Source: Bradyrhizobium archetypum (GTDB lineage Bacteria; Pseudomonadota; Alphaproteobacteria; Rhizobiales; Xanthobacteraceae). From it: a DNA stretch of 64,000 nucleotides. The notes below the pieces were generated by a model. It was not told the DNA's origin, made no database searches, and saw only the letters and a program-made list of their open reading frames with translations. Location: contig NZ_JAAVLW010000014.1 of NCBI RefSeq assembly GCF_013114835.1, forward strand, positions 1 to 64,000, read 5' to 3'. The position numbers were made by a program, and so were the translations under genes. Below, one piece after another: positions 42,808 through 51,943 of the stretch (position 1 is the first letter of the stretch; each line of letters starts with the position of its first letter).

Positions 42808-44739
42808 TCATTCCGCGGCCTCCGCCATCGGCGCGGGCCCACCGAGATCGATCACGCGCAGCGTGGTGCGAATACGCTGCGTAGTGCCGTCCTGGAAGCG
42901 GATTACGGTATCGACCGGAATGTCGCTCTTGCCGGCATAGATCGCGTCGATGATGTCGGCGTATTTCTCGTTGATGACGCTGCGGCGGACCTTGCGGGTG
43001 CGGGTCAACTCGCCGTCGTCGGCGTCGAGTTCCTTGTAGAGCAGGAGGAAGCGGGAGATGCGCTGCGCCGGCGGCAGCGTGGCGTTGACGCCCTCGACCT
43101 CCTTGCGCAGCAGCGCATAGACCTCGGGGCGCGAGGAGAGGTCGGTATAGGTCGTGAACGAGATGCGGTTCTTCTCCGCCCACTTCGAGATGATCGAGTA
43201 GCGGATGCAGATCATCGCCGCCAGCGTGTCGCGGCCGGCGCCGAGCACCACCGCCTCGGCGATGTAAGGCGAGAATTTCAGCTTGTTTTCCAGATATTGC
43301 GGCGAGAAGCGCTCGCCGCGCGAGGTCTCAGCGAGATCCTTGATGCGGTCGATGACGACGAGCTGGCCCTGATCGTTAAAATAACCGGCGTCGCCGGAAT
43401 GCATCCAGCCGTCCTTGATATCGGCGACTGATGCTTCAGGATTCTTGTAATAGCCGAGGAACATGTTGGGGTGGCGGACGACGATCTCGCCGACGCCGTT
43501 GACATCCGGATTGTCGATGCGGATTTCGATGTCATCGGCCATCGGCACGCCGGTCGTATCAGGATCGACCTTGCCGGCAGGATGCAGCGTGTAGGCGCCG
43601 AGCAGTTCGGTCTGGCCATAGAGCGTGCGCAGCGGCACGCCCATCGCCTGGAAGAACTTGAAGGTGTCAGGTCCGAGCGCCGCGCCACCGGTGGCCGCCG
43701 ACCGCAGCCGCGTGAAGCCGAGGCGGTCGCGCAGCGCGCGGAACAGGAGCTGATCGGCAAATATCGAATGCTTGCCCTGCGCCAGCGCCGAAAGCCCGGT
43801 CCTCATGCCGATGTCGAAGAGCTTCTGCTTCAGCGGCGAGGACTCCATGACCCCGGCCCGCACGTCGGCGGCGATCGATTCCCAGAGCCGTGGCGCGAAC
43901 AGCACGAAGGTCGGCGCGATCTCGCGGAAATCGTGCATCATGGTTTCGGGCTCTTCGACGAAGTTGACCTTCATCCGGCAGAGCAGCCCTTTCCCGAGCG
44001 CGTAGACCTGCTCCATGATCCAGGGCAGCGGCAGCACCGAGACATATTCGTCGTCCGGCCCCTTCGGGTCGAACGCCAGATAGGTCGCGCAATGCTTGAG
44101 GAGGCGTCCCGCCGCCAGCATCGCCAGCTTGGGATTCGCCGTCGTGCCCGAAGTCGTGCAGAGGATCGCGACGTCCTCGCCGCTTGTCGCATCGACCAGC
44201 CGGTCGTAGCTGCCAGGCTCGCGCGCGGCGCGCTCGCGGCCCATGGCGGCCAGCTTTTCCGCCTCCATCAGACGCGGATCGTCGTATTTGCGCATGCCGC
44301 GCGGATCGGAATAGACGATGTGCTTGAGGTCGGGCGCACGATCGGCCAGCGCCAGCAGCTTGTCGACCTGCTCCTCGTCTTCGGCGAATACCAGCTTGGC
44401 TTCCCCGTAGCTGAGCAGATAGGCCGCTTCCTCGTCCAGCACGTCACGATAAAGGCCAAGGCTCATCGCGCCAATCGCATGCGTTGCGATTTCCGCCGCC
44501 GCCCAGTCCGGGCGGTTGTCACCGATGATTCCGATGACGTCGCCGCGCTTAAGGCCCAGTTCGATCAGGCCGAGCGCGAAATCATGCACGCGCGTCTGGT
44601 AATCGTTCCAGGTGAAGACACGCCACAACCCGAAATCCTTTTCGCGCAAGGCGATCTCGCCGCCGTGCTCTCTGGCGTTGAGACGCAGCAGCTTTGGAAA
44701 GGTATCGGCTTGGGCGGCGCGTCCGGCGTAGTCCATCAT
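42808..44739 (-). CDS. long-chain acyl-CoA ligase-type AMP-binding enzyme
   Basis: The 643-residue adenylate-forming ligase activates a carboxylic acid to its CoA thioester. The P-loop is ILCTTSGTTANPKLAMLA, followed by VSVLPLPWIMEQVYALGKG, the acyl-binding LYGQTELLGAYTLHPAGK, and the hinge YFNDQGQLVVIDRIKDLAET. It fits the LC-FACS-like clade often found between livG and livH in Bradyrhizobium and Rhodopseudomonas. Its start overlaps the livG stop by four bases. Transport and activation are therefore coupled; the true substrate is not readable. Confidence 0.9.
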   Translation of the reverse strand: MMDYAGRAAQADTFPKLLRLNAREHGGEIALREKDFGLWRVFTWNDYQTRVHDFALGLIELGLKRGDVIGIIGDNRPDWAAAEIATHAIGAMSLGLYRDVLDEEAAYLLSYGEAKLVFAEDEEQVDKLLALADRAPDLKHIVYSDPRGMRKYDDPRLMEAEKLAAMGRERAAREPGSYDRLVDATSGEDVAILCTTSGTTANPKLAMLAAGRLLKHCATYLAFDPKGPDDEYVSVLPLPWIMEQVYALGKGLLCRMKVNFVEEPETMMHDFREIAPTFVLFAPRLWESIAADVRAGVMESSPLKQKLFDIGMRTGLSALAQGKHSIFADQLLFRALRDRLGFTRLRSAATGGAALGPDTFKFFQAMGVPLRTLYGQTELLGAYTLHPAGKVDPDTTGVPMADDIEIRIDNPDVNGVGEIVVRHPNMFLGYYKNPEASVADIKDGWMHSGDAGYFNDQGQLVVIDRIKDLAETSRGERFSPQYLENKLKFSPYIAEAVVLGAGRDTLAAMICIRYSIISKWAEKNRISFTTYTDLSSRPEVYALLRKEVEGVNATLPPAQRISRFLLLYKELDADDGELTRTRKVRRSVINEKYADIIDAIYAGKSDIPVDTVIRFQDGTTQRIRTTLRVIDLGGPAPMAEAAE

Positions 44740-45557
44740 GCCGCGCTCTCCCGAGGCGCCGGCGTATCATCGGGATCGACGAGGATCTCGTCCTCCTCGC
44801 CGAGATAGGCGCGCCTCACATGGGGATCGGCGAGGACCGAGGCCGGATCGCCCTCGGCGATCTTGCGGCCGAAATCCAGCACCATGACGCGGTGGGAGAT
44901 GTCCATCACCACGCCCATGTCGTGCTCGATCATCATGACGGTCATGCCGAACTCTTCGTTGAGATCGACGATGTAGCGCGCCATGTCCTCCTTCTCCTCG
45001 AAGTTCATGCCGGCCATCGGCTCGTCCAGCAGGATCAGTTGCGGTTCCAGCGCCATCGCGCGGGCCAGTTCGACGCGCTTGCGCAGGCCGTAGGGCAGGG
45101 TGCCGGCGGTCGCCTTGCGCACCGACTGCAGGTCGAGGAAGTCGATGATCTCTTCCACCTTGCGGCGGTGCTCGAGTTCTTCGCGCCGGGCGCCGGTCAG
45201 CCAGTACAGGGAGCCGGTAATGAAGTTGTTCTTCAGGAGGTGATGGCGGCCGACCATGATGTTGTCGAGCACGCTCATATGGTGGAACAGCGCCAGATTC
45301 TGAAAGGTTCGGCCGATGCCGAGCCCCGGCCGCGCGTTCGGATTGAGGCCGGTGATGTCCTTGCCGCGGTAGAACAGTTGGCCCTCGGTCGGCTTGTAGC
45401 GGCCGGAAATGCAATTGACGATTGAGGTCTTGCCGGCGCCGTTCGGGCCGATGATCGAGAACAATTCGCCCTCGTTCACGCCGAATGAGACTTCGGTCAG
45501 CGCACGGACGCCGCCGAAGCGCAGCGACACGCCGCGCACTTCCAACGTATGAGCCAC
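44736..45557 (-). CDS. livG: branched-chain-type ABC transporter ATPase LivG (system 1)
   Basis: The 273-residue ATPase has Walker A (IIGPNGAGKTSIVNCISG), the LivG-type insertion GLNPNARPGLGIGRTFQNLA, signature LPYGLRKRVELARAMAL, Walker B (LILLDEPMAGMN) and the switch-loop MMIEHDMGVVM. It is the first gene of the operon, transcribed away from the Crp/Fnr gene. The C-terminal tail (DEILVDPDDTPAPRESAA) is a little longer than normal. Confidence 0.94.
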   Translation of the reverse strand: MAHTLEVRGVSLRFGGVRALTEVSFGVNEGELFSIIGPNGAGKTSIVNCISGRYKPTEGQLFYRGKDITGLNPNARPGLGIGRTFQNLALFHHMSVLDNIMVGRHHLLKNNFITGSLYWLTGARREELEHRRKVEEIIDFLDLQSVRKATAGTLPYGLRKRVELARAMALEPQLILLDEPMAGMNFEEKEDMARYIVDLNEEFGMTVMMIEHDMGVVMDISHRVMVLDFGRKIAEGDPASVLADPHVRRAYLGEEDEILVDPDDTPAPRESAA

Positions 45558-45862
45558 TCATTCCCTCCAGATAAGGCGCTTGCCGCGCTCTTTATCTATC
45601 GTTCGCAATTGCACCCGCAATCTTACATCCGCAGTGACCTTCCGGCCATCCGACTAACGATGTCGACCGCGGCTGGCATCACGCGTGGTAACGCCGCACC
45701 CCGACCAGCGCGCCATGGGGCGCACCGGCCGAGGTGGCCCTCCTTAGGGCAATGCGATAGTTTGAAATGTCTTTTGCCTGACAATCGTCGGGAAAATTTG
45801 CCAGGCTACTTCTGTTGCGGTGCAGCAAGGAAGTCGACGGGGACGCGACGGTCGATGCGATC
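45558..45862. other. divergent promoter region of livG operon and Crp/Fnr gene
   Basis: About 300 bases separate the two start codons. The stretch must carry both promoters and probably the regulator's binding site; no clean Crp/Fnr-type palindrome (TTGAT-N4-ATCAA or TGTGA-N6-TCACA) was found by eye. Confidence 0.45.
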
Positions 45863-46537
45863 ATGATTGCTGCGGAATACCTCAAGCGCATCGCGGCCTG
45901 GTCGCGTGAACTGAACGAGCGGGAAATCGAGGCTGCCCGAGCCGGCATCGTGGAGAAATCCTATCGCGCCAACGAGTTTATTTTCATGCGCGGCGATCCC
46001 TTCGACTACTGGACCGGGATCGTCACGGGCCTTGCCCGGATGAGTACCGTGTCGAGCGGCGGCAAGGCGGCGACTTTCGCCGGCCTCACCGCCGGCGCCT
46101 GGTTCGGTGAGGGCTCGATGCTGAAGGGCGAGCCGCGCCGCTATGACGTGGTCGCGCTGCGGGATACGAGGCTGGCGCTGATGGATCGCGCCACCTTCTT
46201 CTGGCTGTTCGAGAACAGCGTCGCCTTCAACCGCTTCCTGGTCCGGCAGCTCAACGAGCGGCTGGGCCAGTTCATCGGCGCGGTGGAACACGGCCGCACG
46301 CTCGAAGCAACCAGCCGCGTCGCGCGCTCCATCGCCTCGCTGTTCAACCCGATTCTCTATCCGGACATGACGCGCCATCTCGAGATCACCCAGGAAGAAA
46401 TCGGAGCGCTATCCGGTATTTCGCGACAGAATGCCAACCAGTGCTTGAAGCGGCTGGAGAAGGAAGGCCTGCTGCGGCTCGAATATGGCGGCGTCACCAT
46501 CATCGAACTCGAACGGCTGCGTAACCACGGTGATTAG
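45863..46537 (+). CDS. Crp/Fnr-family transcriptional regulator
   Basis: The 224-residue regulator has an N-terminal cyclic-nucleotide-binding-like beta-barrel (EFIFMRGDPFDYWTGIVTG, GLTAGAWFGEGSMLKGEPR), a dimer helix and a C-terminal winged helix, TQEEIGALSGISRQNANQCL then KRLEKEGLLRLEYGGVTI. No Fnr-type cysteine cluster is present at the N-terminus, so oxygen sensing by an Fe-S cluster is unlikely. ATG 45863 is preferred over 45815. It diverges from the livG-acyl-CoA ligase operon and is the likely regulator of it. Confidence 0.88.
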   Translation: MIAAEYLKRIAAWSRELNEREIEAARAGIVEKSYRANEFIFMRGDPFDYWTGIVTGLARMSTVSSGGKAATFAGLTAGAWFGEGSMLKGEPRRYDVVALRDTRLALMDRATFFWLFENSVAFNRFLVRQLNERLGQFIGAVEHGRTLEATSRVARSIASLFNPILYPDMTRHLEITQEEIGALSGISRQNANQCLKRLEKEGLLRLEYGGVTIIELERLRNHGD

Positions 46538-46631
46538 GCGCCTAACAGCCTGATTTCAAAGGGGCTTTGGCGATAGACTTGGCACCGGCGCAATGCTAAT
46601 GCGCTCCGCGACGTCAGCGTTTGGAGAAGAT

Positions 46632-47717
46632 ATGGCGGGTCAGGACTCAAAGCGGCGCGTGGCGTTGATTACCGGCGTCACCGGACAGGATGGCGCCTAT
46701 CTTGCCGAGTATCTGCTCGGCCTCGGCTACGAGGTTCACGGCATCAAGCGTCGGTCGTCCTCGTTCAACACCGCGCGCATTGATCACCTGTACCAGGATC
46801 CGCATGCCCGCAAGATACCGTTCCTGCTGCATTACGGCGACATGACCGATTCCACCAACCTGATCCGGCTGATGCAGCAGATCAGGCCGACCGAGATCTA
46901 CAATCTCGCCGCCCAGAGCCATGTCGGCGTCAGCTTCGAAAGCCCGGAATATACCGCCAATGCCGACGCCATCGGCGTGCTGCGGCTTCTTGAAGCGATC
47001 CGCATCCTCGGCATGGAGAAGGAGACGCGGTTCTATCAGGCGTCGACCTCCGAGCTGTATGGCTTGGTGCAGGAAGTGCCGCAGAAGGAGACCACGCCGT
47101 TCTATCCGCGCTCGCCCTATGGCGTCGCCAAGCTGTACGGCTACTGGATCACGGTCAATTACCGGGAGGCCTATGGGATGTTTGCCTCGAACGGCATCCT
47201 GTTCAACCATGAGAGCCCGATCCGGGGCGAGACGTTTGTCAGCCGCAAGATCACGCGCGGCGTCGCCCGCATCGAGGTTGGCCTCGACGAGGCGCTCTAT
47301 CTCGGCAACCTAGAGGCCAAGCGCGACTGGGGCCATGCACGGGACTACATCGAGGGCATGCACCTGATCCTGCAGGCCGACAAGCCCGACGATTTCGTGC
47401 TGGCGACCGGCGAGACGCGCTCGGTTCGCGAGCTGGTCGAGCTCGCCTTTGCCGAAGTCGGCCGCCGCATCGAATGGCGCGGCAAGGCCGTCGAGGAGAC
47501 CGGCGTCGACAGGAAGTCCGGCAAGACGGTTGTCAGGATCGATCCCGTCTATTTCCGCCCCACGGAGGTCGATCTTCTGGTCGGCGATGCCAGCAAGGCG
47601 AGGGAGAAGCTGGGCTGGAAACCCAAGACCTCCTTCACCCAGATGGTCAAGGAGATGGTTGCGAGCGACCTCGCTGACGCGCGGCGGGAGGCGGCCGATG
47701 GCAAGCGTTCCGTTTGA
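46632..47717 (+). CDS. gmd: GDP-mannose 4,6-dehydratase (copy 2)
   Basis: The 361-residue enzyme is almost the same as copy 1 at 24355 through residues 10 to 230, with more differences towards the C-terminus. It has the same RVALITGVTGQDGAYLAEYL loop, STSELYGLVQE and SPYGVAKLYGYW active site. ATG 46632 was taken over 46593 because MAGQDSKRRVALITG has the right length ahead of the Rossmann strand and GGAGAAG precedes it. fcl follows with a 20-base overlap, as in copy 1. Confidence 0.96.
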   Translation: MAGQDSKRRVALITGVTGQDGAYLAEYLLGLGYEVHGIKRRSSSFNTARIDHLYQDPHARKIPFLLHYGDMTDSTNLIRLMQQIRPTEIYNLAAQSHVGVSFESPEYTANADAIGVLRLLEAIRILGMEKETRFYQASTSELYGLVQEVPQKETTPFYPRSPYGVAKLYGYWITVNYREAYGMFASNGILFNHESPIRGETFVSRKITRGVARIEVGLDEALYLGNLEAKRDWGHARDYIEGMHLILQADKPDDFVLATGETRSVRELVELAFAEVGRRIEWRGKAVEETGVDRKSGKTVVRIDPVYFRPTEVDLLVGDASKAREKLGWKPKTSFTQMVKEMVASDLADARREAADGKRSV

Positions 47718-48651
47718 GCTGAAGGGCAAGACGGTCTACGTCGCCGGCCACCGCGGCATGGTCGGCGCCGCACTGGTGCGCCGGCTGGCGCGGGAGGACG
47801 TCGAACTGCTGACGGTGACCCGCAGCGAAATCGATCTGCGCGATCAGTCCGCGGTCGACAAATGGTTCGCCGCCAAACGTCCGCAGGTGGTGTTTCTGGC
47901 GGCGGCCAAGGTCGGCGGCATCGTCGCCAACAACACGCTGCGCGCCGAATTCCTCTACGACAATCTGGCGATTGCGGCGAATGTGATCCATGCCGCCCAT
48001 GTCAATGGCGCCGAGAAGCTGATGTTCCTTGGCTCGTCCTGCATCTACCCCAAGCTGGCGCCGCAGCCGTTGCGCGAGGATTCGATGCTCACGGGCCCGC
48101 TGGAGCCGACCAACGAGCCTTATGCGATCGCCAAGATCGCCGGGATCAAGATGGTGGAGGCCTATCGCCGCCAATACGGCGCCGACTTCATCAACGTGAT
48201 GCCGACCAATCTCTACGGTAGCGGCGACAATTATCACCCCGAATACAGCCACGTCGTCGCGGCGCTGATCCGCCGCTTTCACGAGGCGAAGGTTGCGGGC
48301 GCCAGGGAGGTCGTGGTCTGGGGCACCGGGACGCCGCGGCGCGAATTCCTCTATGTCGACGATCTCGCGGATGCCTGCATCCATCTGATGAAGACCTATT
48401 CGAATAGCGAGCTGGTCAATATCGGCACCGGCGAGGACATCACGATCGCTGACTTCGCACGCCTGGTCGCAGCGGCTGTCGGTTATGTCGGCGCGATCAG
48501 TTTCGACACCTCGCGGCCGGACGGCACACCGCGCAAGCTGCTTGATGTCAGCCGGCTGGCCAGGCTCGGCTGGCGCGCCACTACGAAGCTGGAAGATGGC
48601 ATCAGGCTCGCCTATCAGGCTTACCTCAGCGAGCACGCGGTGAGTGTCTAG
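47698..48651 (+). CDS. fcl: GDP-L-fucose synthase (copy 2)
   Basis: The 317-residue copy starts at ATG 47698 (MASVPFELKGKTVYVAGHRG) and keeps all catalytic features: FLGSSCIYPKLA, NEPYAIAKIAGIKM and MPTNLYGSGDNYHP. It differs from copy 1 by scattered substitutions and a different last few residues (EHAVSV against EIREPAEC). It ends the gmd-fcl pair; a Bradyrhizobium-type repeat follows. Confidence 0.95.
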   Translation: MASVPFELKGKTVYVAGHRGMVGAALVRRLAREDVELLTVTRSEIDLRDQSAVDKWFAAKRPQVVFLAAAKVGGIVANNTLRAEFLYDNLAIAANVIHAAHVNGAEKLMFLGSSCIYPKLAPQPLREDSMLTGPLEPTNEPYAIAKIAGIKMVEAYRRQYGADFINVMPTNLYGSGDNYHPEYSHVVAALIRRFHEAKVAGAREVVVWGTGTPRREFLYVDDLADACIHLMKTYSNSELVNIGTGEDITIADFARLVAAAVGYVGAISFDTSRPDGTPRKLLDVSRLARLGWRATTKLEDGIRLAYQAYLSEHAVSV

Positions 48652-48683
48652 CTCGCCGAACGAAAGCACGGTCAGCCACCATC

Positions 48684-48748
48684 AACGCGAAAAGCGTTTT
48701 GCGTTGCCCGGCTGAAAATCGGTACCCAATTTTCCCGATCATGCTCTA
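48684..48748. repeat. dispersed GATCATGCTC-type intergenic repeat
   Basis: The stretch AACGCGAAAAGCGTTTTGCG followed by GGTACCCAATTTTCCCGATC resembles the dispersed element with GAGCATGATC...GTACC...TTTTCC that is common between genes in Bradyrhizobium and its relatives. A partial, weaker copy may sit at 53932-53984. Assignment rests on memory of that pattern. Confidence 0.5.
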
Positions 48749-48804
48749 GGATGCCCACGCCGAGCGGCCGCAAGAGCTGCCGGCGCAGTATCGTCGGAGG
48801 AAGC

Positions 48805-49785
48805 ATGATGCAATATCAGCGTCGCCAATTCTTGCAGCTCGTTGCGGGTGCCGCCGCACTTCCGGTCACGTGGAGCATCGCAAGCGCACAAGCCTATCCC
48901 TCGCGGCCGGTCCGCCTTGTGATCGGTTACACCCCGGGCGGCTCGGCGGACCTCACCGCGCGCCTGATGGGGCAGTGGCTGTCGGAAAAGCTCGGCCAAT
49001 CCTTCGTCATCGAGAACCGGCCAGGCGGCGGCACCAATATCGCAACCGAGCAGGTGCTGCGCGCCGCGCCCGACGGCTACACGCTGCTTCTGGTGGCGCC
49101 GGCGAACGCTATCAATGCCACGCTCTACGACAAGCTGCCGTTCGATTTCATGAAGGAGATGGAGCCGATCGCCGGCATCATCCGCTTTCCCAATGTCGTG
49201 GTGGTGCATCCGTCACTACCGATCAAGTCGATTCCCGAACTGATCGCCTACGCCAAGGCCAATCCGGGCAAGCTCAACATGGCTTCGTCAGGCAACGGCT
49301 CGACGATCCACATGTCGGGTGAATTGTTCAAGATGCTCACCGGCATCAACATGCAGCATGTGCCATACCGAGGCGGCGCGCCGGCGCTCACCGACATGCT
49401 GTCCGGCCAGATGCATGTGATGTTTGACAACCTTCCGACCTGCGCCGAGCACGTCAAATCCGGCAAGCTGCGCGGGCTCGCGGTCACCAGCACGACGCGC
49501 TCGGACGTGCTGCCGGACCTGCCGCTGGTCGCCGATTATCTGCCGGGTTACGAGGCCAGCGCCTGGTACGGCCTCGCCGCCCCAAAGGGCACGCCGCCGG
49601 AAATCGTCGATAGGCTCAACAAGGCAGTCAATGAAATCCTCGCCGATCCCAAGGCAAAGGCGCGCTTTGCCGAGATCGGCGCGATCCTGCTGCCGGGCTC
49701 GCCCGCCGATTTCGGCAAGCTGGTCGCGGACGAAACCGAGAAGTGGGGCAAGGTGGTCAAGTTCGCCGGCGCCAAGGTGGATTAG
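48805..49785 (+). CDS. Bug-family (TctC) tricarboxylate-type binding protein 1
   Basis: The 326-residue periplasmic protein starts with a twin-arginine-like signal (QRRQFLQLVAGAAALPVT), with CGGAGGAAGC just ahead of ATG 48805. The mature part is a Bug/TctC solute receptor: YPSRPVRLVIGYTPGGSADL, GQSFVIENRPGGGTNIATEQ, and a second lobe with MQHVPYRGGAPALTDMLSGQ. No TctA/TctB membrane genes are nearby, as is typical of the many orphan Bug proteins in these bacteria. The ligand is unknown. Confidence 0.9.
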   Translation: MMQYQRRQFLQLVAGAAALPVTWSIASAQAYPSRPVRLVIGYTPGGSADLTARLMGQWLSEKLGQSFVIENRPGGGTNIATEQVLRAAPDGYTLLLVAPANAINATLYDKLPFDFMKEMEPIAGIIRFPNVVVVHPSLPIKSIPELIAYAKANPGKLNMASSGNGSTIHMSGELFKMLTGINMQHVPYRGGAPALTDMLSGQMHVMFDNLPTCAEHVKSGKLRGLAVTSTTRSDVLPDLPLVADYLPGYEASAWYGLAAPKGTPPEIVDRLNKAVNEILADPKAKARFAEIGAILLPGSPADFGKLVADETEKWGKVVKFAGAKVD

Positions 49786-49895
49786 GGCGCCAATTCATCC
49801 AACGCGCCGCGGCAAGGATTTGTGGCCGCGATCGGCAATGTCTGCTTGCGGGCGCGAAGCAGACGCGGACCAACTGCGTCGTGATGTCCGCAAGT

Positions 49896-50844
49896 GACCC
49901 TGGTTGTGTGAAAACGCTGCGCCTGACGTGATTCGCGCGATATGATTCCCGCACGATTTGTGGGGGATCGGATGAAGCGCTTCATTGAGGGTGCGGATCG
50001 TGGGCAGAGCACTCTGTTTCCTGAATGCGTGGAAGACTGGGGCGAGGACAATCCAGTTCGCGTCATCGACGTCTTTGTCGACGAACTCGATCTGGCCGAG
50101 CTTGGATTCGGCGGCGTTGATCGCGAGGCAACGGGCCGGCCTTCGTATCATCCGTCGGTGCTGCTGAAGCTCTACATCTACGGCTACCTCAACCGGGTTC
50201 AGTCGAGCCGCCGGCTCGAGCGTGAGGCCGGACGCAATGTTGAGGTAATGTGGCTCACCGGCCGCCTTATTCCCGATCACAAGACGATTGCGAATTTCCG
50301 CAAGGACAACGGCCGTGCCATCCGGCTGGTCTGTGCTCGGTTTGTTGCGCTCTGCCGCGCCATGGGCCTGTTCGCGGAGGAAGCCAGCGTTGCGATCGAT
50401 GGCAGCACCCGATGGGAGCATGAACACCTTCTCGAATCCGTTCAGCGTCGACTCGACGCGCATCCGGAGAAGATGCGCCAGCGGCGCGAGACGGTCGAAC
50501 ATCCCTTCGGCACCATCAAGGCCCGGATGGGAGCAACCCACTTCTTGATGAAGACGCTGCCATGGGTTGCCGCCGAGATGGCACTTCATGTGCTGGCTTA
50601 CAATCTCACGCGCGTCATGAACATCATGGGTATCCAACCGCTCATGGCGGCGATGAGGGCATAGTCATCGCAGACATGCGTTCGTTGCCTGTGAAGAACC
50701 GCCCAAGACCGCTCATATCCGCATCAGGAGCGCTTCCATGTCGAAAAAGCCGCCAAACTCGACAAAACGACTGCGCCCCACCAGGTCGTCAAGCTCGCGA
50801 CGCGTCTATGCTTCCGCTAAGACGTTTTTACACAACCAAGACCC
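49896..50844 (+). mobile_element. IS1182-like element, internally deleted, with imperfect terminal repeats
   Basis: Imperfect inverted ends bracket the transposase remnant: left core CTGGTTGTGTGAAAACG (49900-49916), right core on the minus strand TTGGTTGTGTAAAAACG (50823-50839), 15 of 17 bases the same. The element is about 950 bases, against roughly 1.6 kb for a full IS1182-type element, consistent with an internal deletion. No clear target duplication could be verified by eye. It lies between the first Bug gene and the LysR gene. Confidence 0.75.
49972..50664 (+). pseudogene. IS1182-family transposase with in-frame internal deletion
   Basis: The 230-residue frame starts MKRFIEGADRGQSTLFPECV, typical of IS1182-family transposases, and continues normally through RPSYHPSVLLKLYIYGYLNR, LEREAGRNVEVMWLTGRLIP and VAIDGS, the first catalytic Asp region. 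There it jumps to TRWEHEHLLESVQRRLD, VEHPFGTIKARMGATHFLMK and the usual C-terminus. About 200 residues, including the second catalytic Asp region, are missing while the frame is kept. The protein cannot be an active transposase, though the last catalytic Glu area and DNA-binding N-terminus remain. Confidence 0.85.
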
Positions 50845-50894
50845 GAAGGCGACGCTTTCGGATGATTGGAACGCAGCGGTGCTCGAGTCAGACT

Positions 50895-51833
50895 TCAGCG
50901 GGAGTTCTTTTGGTCACCTCGTCGTCGCTTTCGTGGCGGGCCCCGCGATGGCATTCGACCCCAGCGCGCGCGAAGCAGCCTCAGGAACTGCTCGGCTGAG
51001 GGAGTGAGGGCCGCGTCGCGCACGCGAATGATTGACATCGTCTTCTGGACGTTCCACCGGCGAACGGGAATGAGGGTGAGAGAGCCGGCCCGCAGCTCCT
51101 CCTCTACCGCAAAGCGGCTGCACGCGGCGATGCCATATCCGCGCCGTACCGCGAGCTTGATGGCTTCCCAGGACGGAAGTTCTAGCCGTCGCCTCGGCGC
51201 GATCCCGAGGTCGGCGCAAGCAGCCTCAGCGAGAGCGCGTGTTGCCGACCCCTCCTCGCGCGAGATCCAGGTCAGTGATCGGAGTTCGTTACGGGACAAT
51301 CTCTCATTGGCAAGTCGGGGCGGCCCTACAAGGAGTATCTTGTCCTCAAGCAACGGCTCAGCCTCGATCTCTGGCGCCGTCACGTACCTGCCAATGAACC
51401 CAAGCTCGGCACGATGAGAGCGGAGTGACTCGACCGCTGTGGTCGACGTTCCGAGCTCCAGGGCAACGCGCGCCCCTGGGTAGGCATGCTGGAACTGCGC
51501 AATAACCTCCGGCAAGAGGTAAGTGCCGATAACGCCAGACGCGACAATTGTCAGTGAGCCTGATCCCGGCTTGCAAAATTCGGCGGCGCCACGCGCGGCC
51601 TGCACCAAGATACCTTCAGCTCGCAACACGTGGTTGGCGAGGAACTCTCCAGCCGCGGTCAACGTGCCATCACGTGTGCGCCGCTCAACCAACAACATGC
51701 CAAGCTCGCGCTCGATATCTGCAATGTGCTTGGAGACCGCCGGCTGACTGATACGGAGCTCCTGTGCGGCGCCCGAGAACGAGCGTCGGCGGGCAAACGC
51801 AGCAAAGGCGCGCAATCGTGCTTCCAGCCGCAT
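50895..51833 (-). CDS. LysR-family transcriptional regulator
   Basis: The 312-residue protein has an N-terminal winged helix (AFAAFARRRSFSGAAQELRI, SQPAVSKHIADIERELG) and a periplasmic-binding-like effector domain (GSLTIVASGVIGTYLLPEVI, GYGIAACSRFAVEEEL). The C-terminal tail (SRGPPRKRRRGDQKNSR) is basic and longer than usual, running to within 50 bases of the IS end, so the IS may have altered the native 3' end. It diverges from the second Bug gene and is probably its activator, the common arrangement for TctC-type receptors. Confidence 0.88.
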   Translation of the reverse strand: MRLEARLRAFAAFARRRSFSGAAQELRISQPAVSKHIADIERELGMLLVERRTRDGTLTAAGEFLANHVLRAEGILVQAARGAAEFCKPGSGSLTIVASGVIGTYLLPEVIAQFQHAYPGARVALELGTSTTAVESLRSHRAELGFIGRYVTAPEIEAEPLLEDKILLVGPPRLANERLSRNELRSLTWISREEGSATRALAEAACADLGIAPRRRLELPSWEAIKLAVRRGYGIAACSRFAVEEELRAGSLTLIPVRRWNVQKTMSIIRVRDAALTPSAEQFLRLLRARWGRMPSRGPPRKRRRGDQKNSR

Positions 51834-51943
51834 AACCGCAGATTATACCAACCCGCCACGCTATGTATTTCATTTCTGCCGGCGCGAGGCATAGCCTTTG
51901 TGTTTCAATCCCGGTTCCCGGTCCCTCGAAGGAGGGTAAGACC

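Noticed and set aside
42656..43183. Minus-strand 175-codon frame at the end of the acyl-CoA ligase gene
   Set aside because: Out of frame with the ligase, low-complexity arginine-rich, and it runs into the palindromic repeat.
50738..51007. 89-codon frame beyond the IS transposase
   Set aside because: It crosses the IS right end and overlaps the LysR 3' end in antisense; no protein-like motif.
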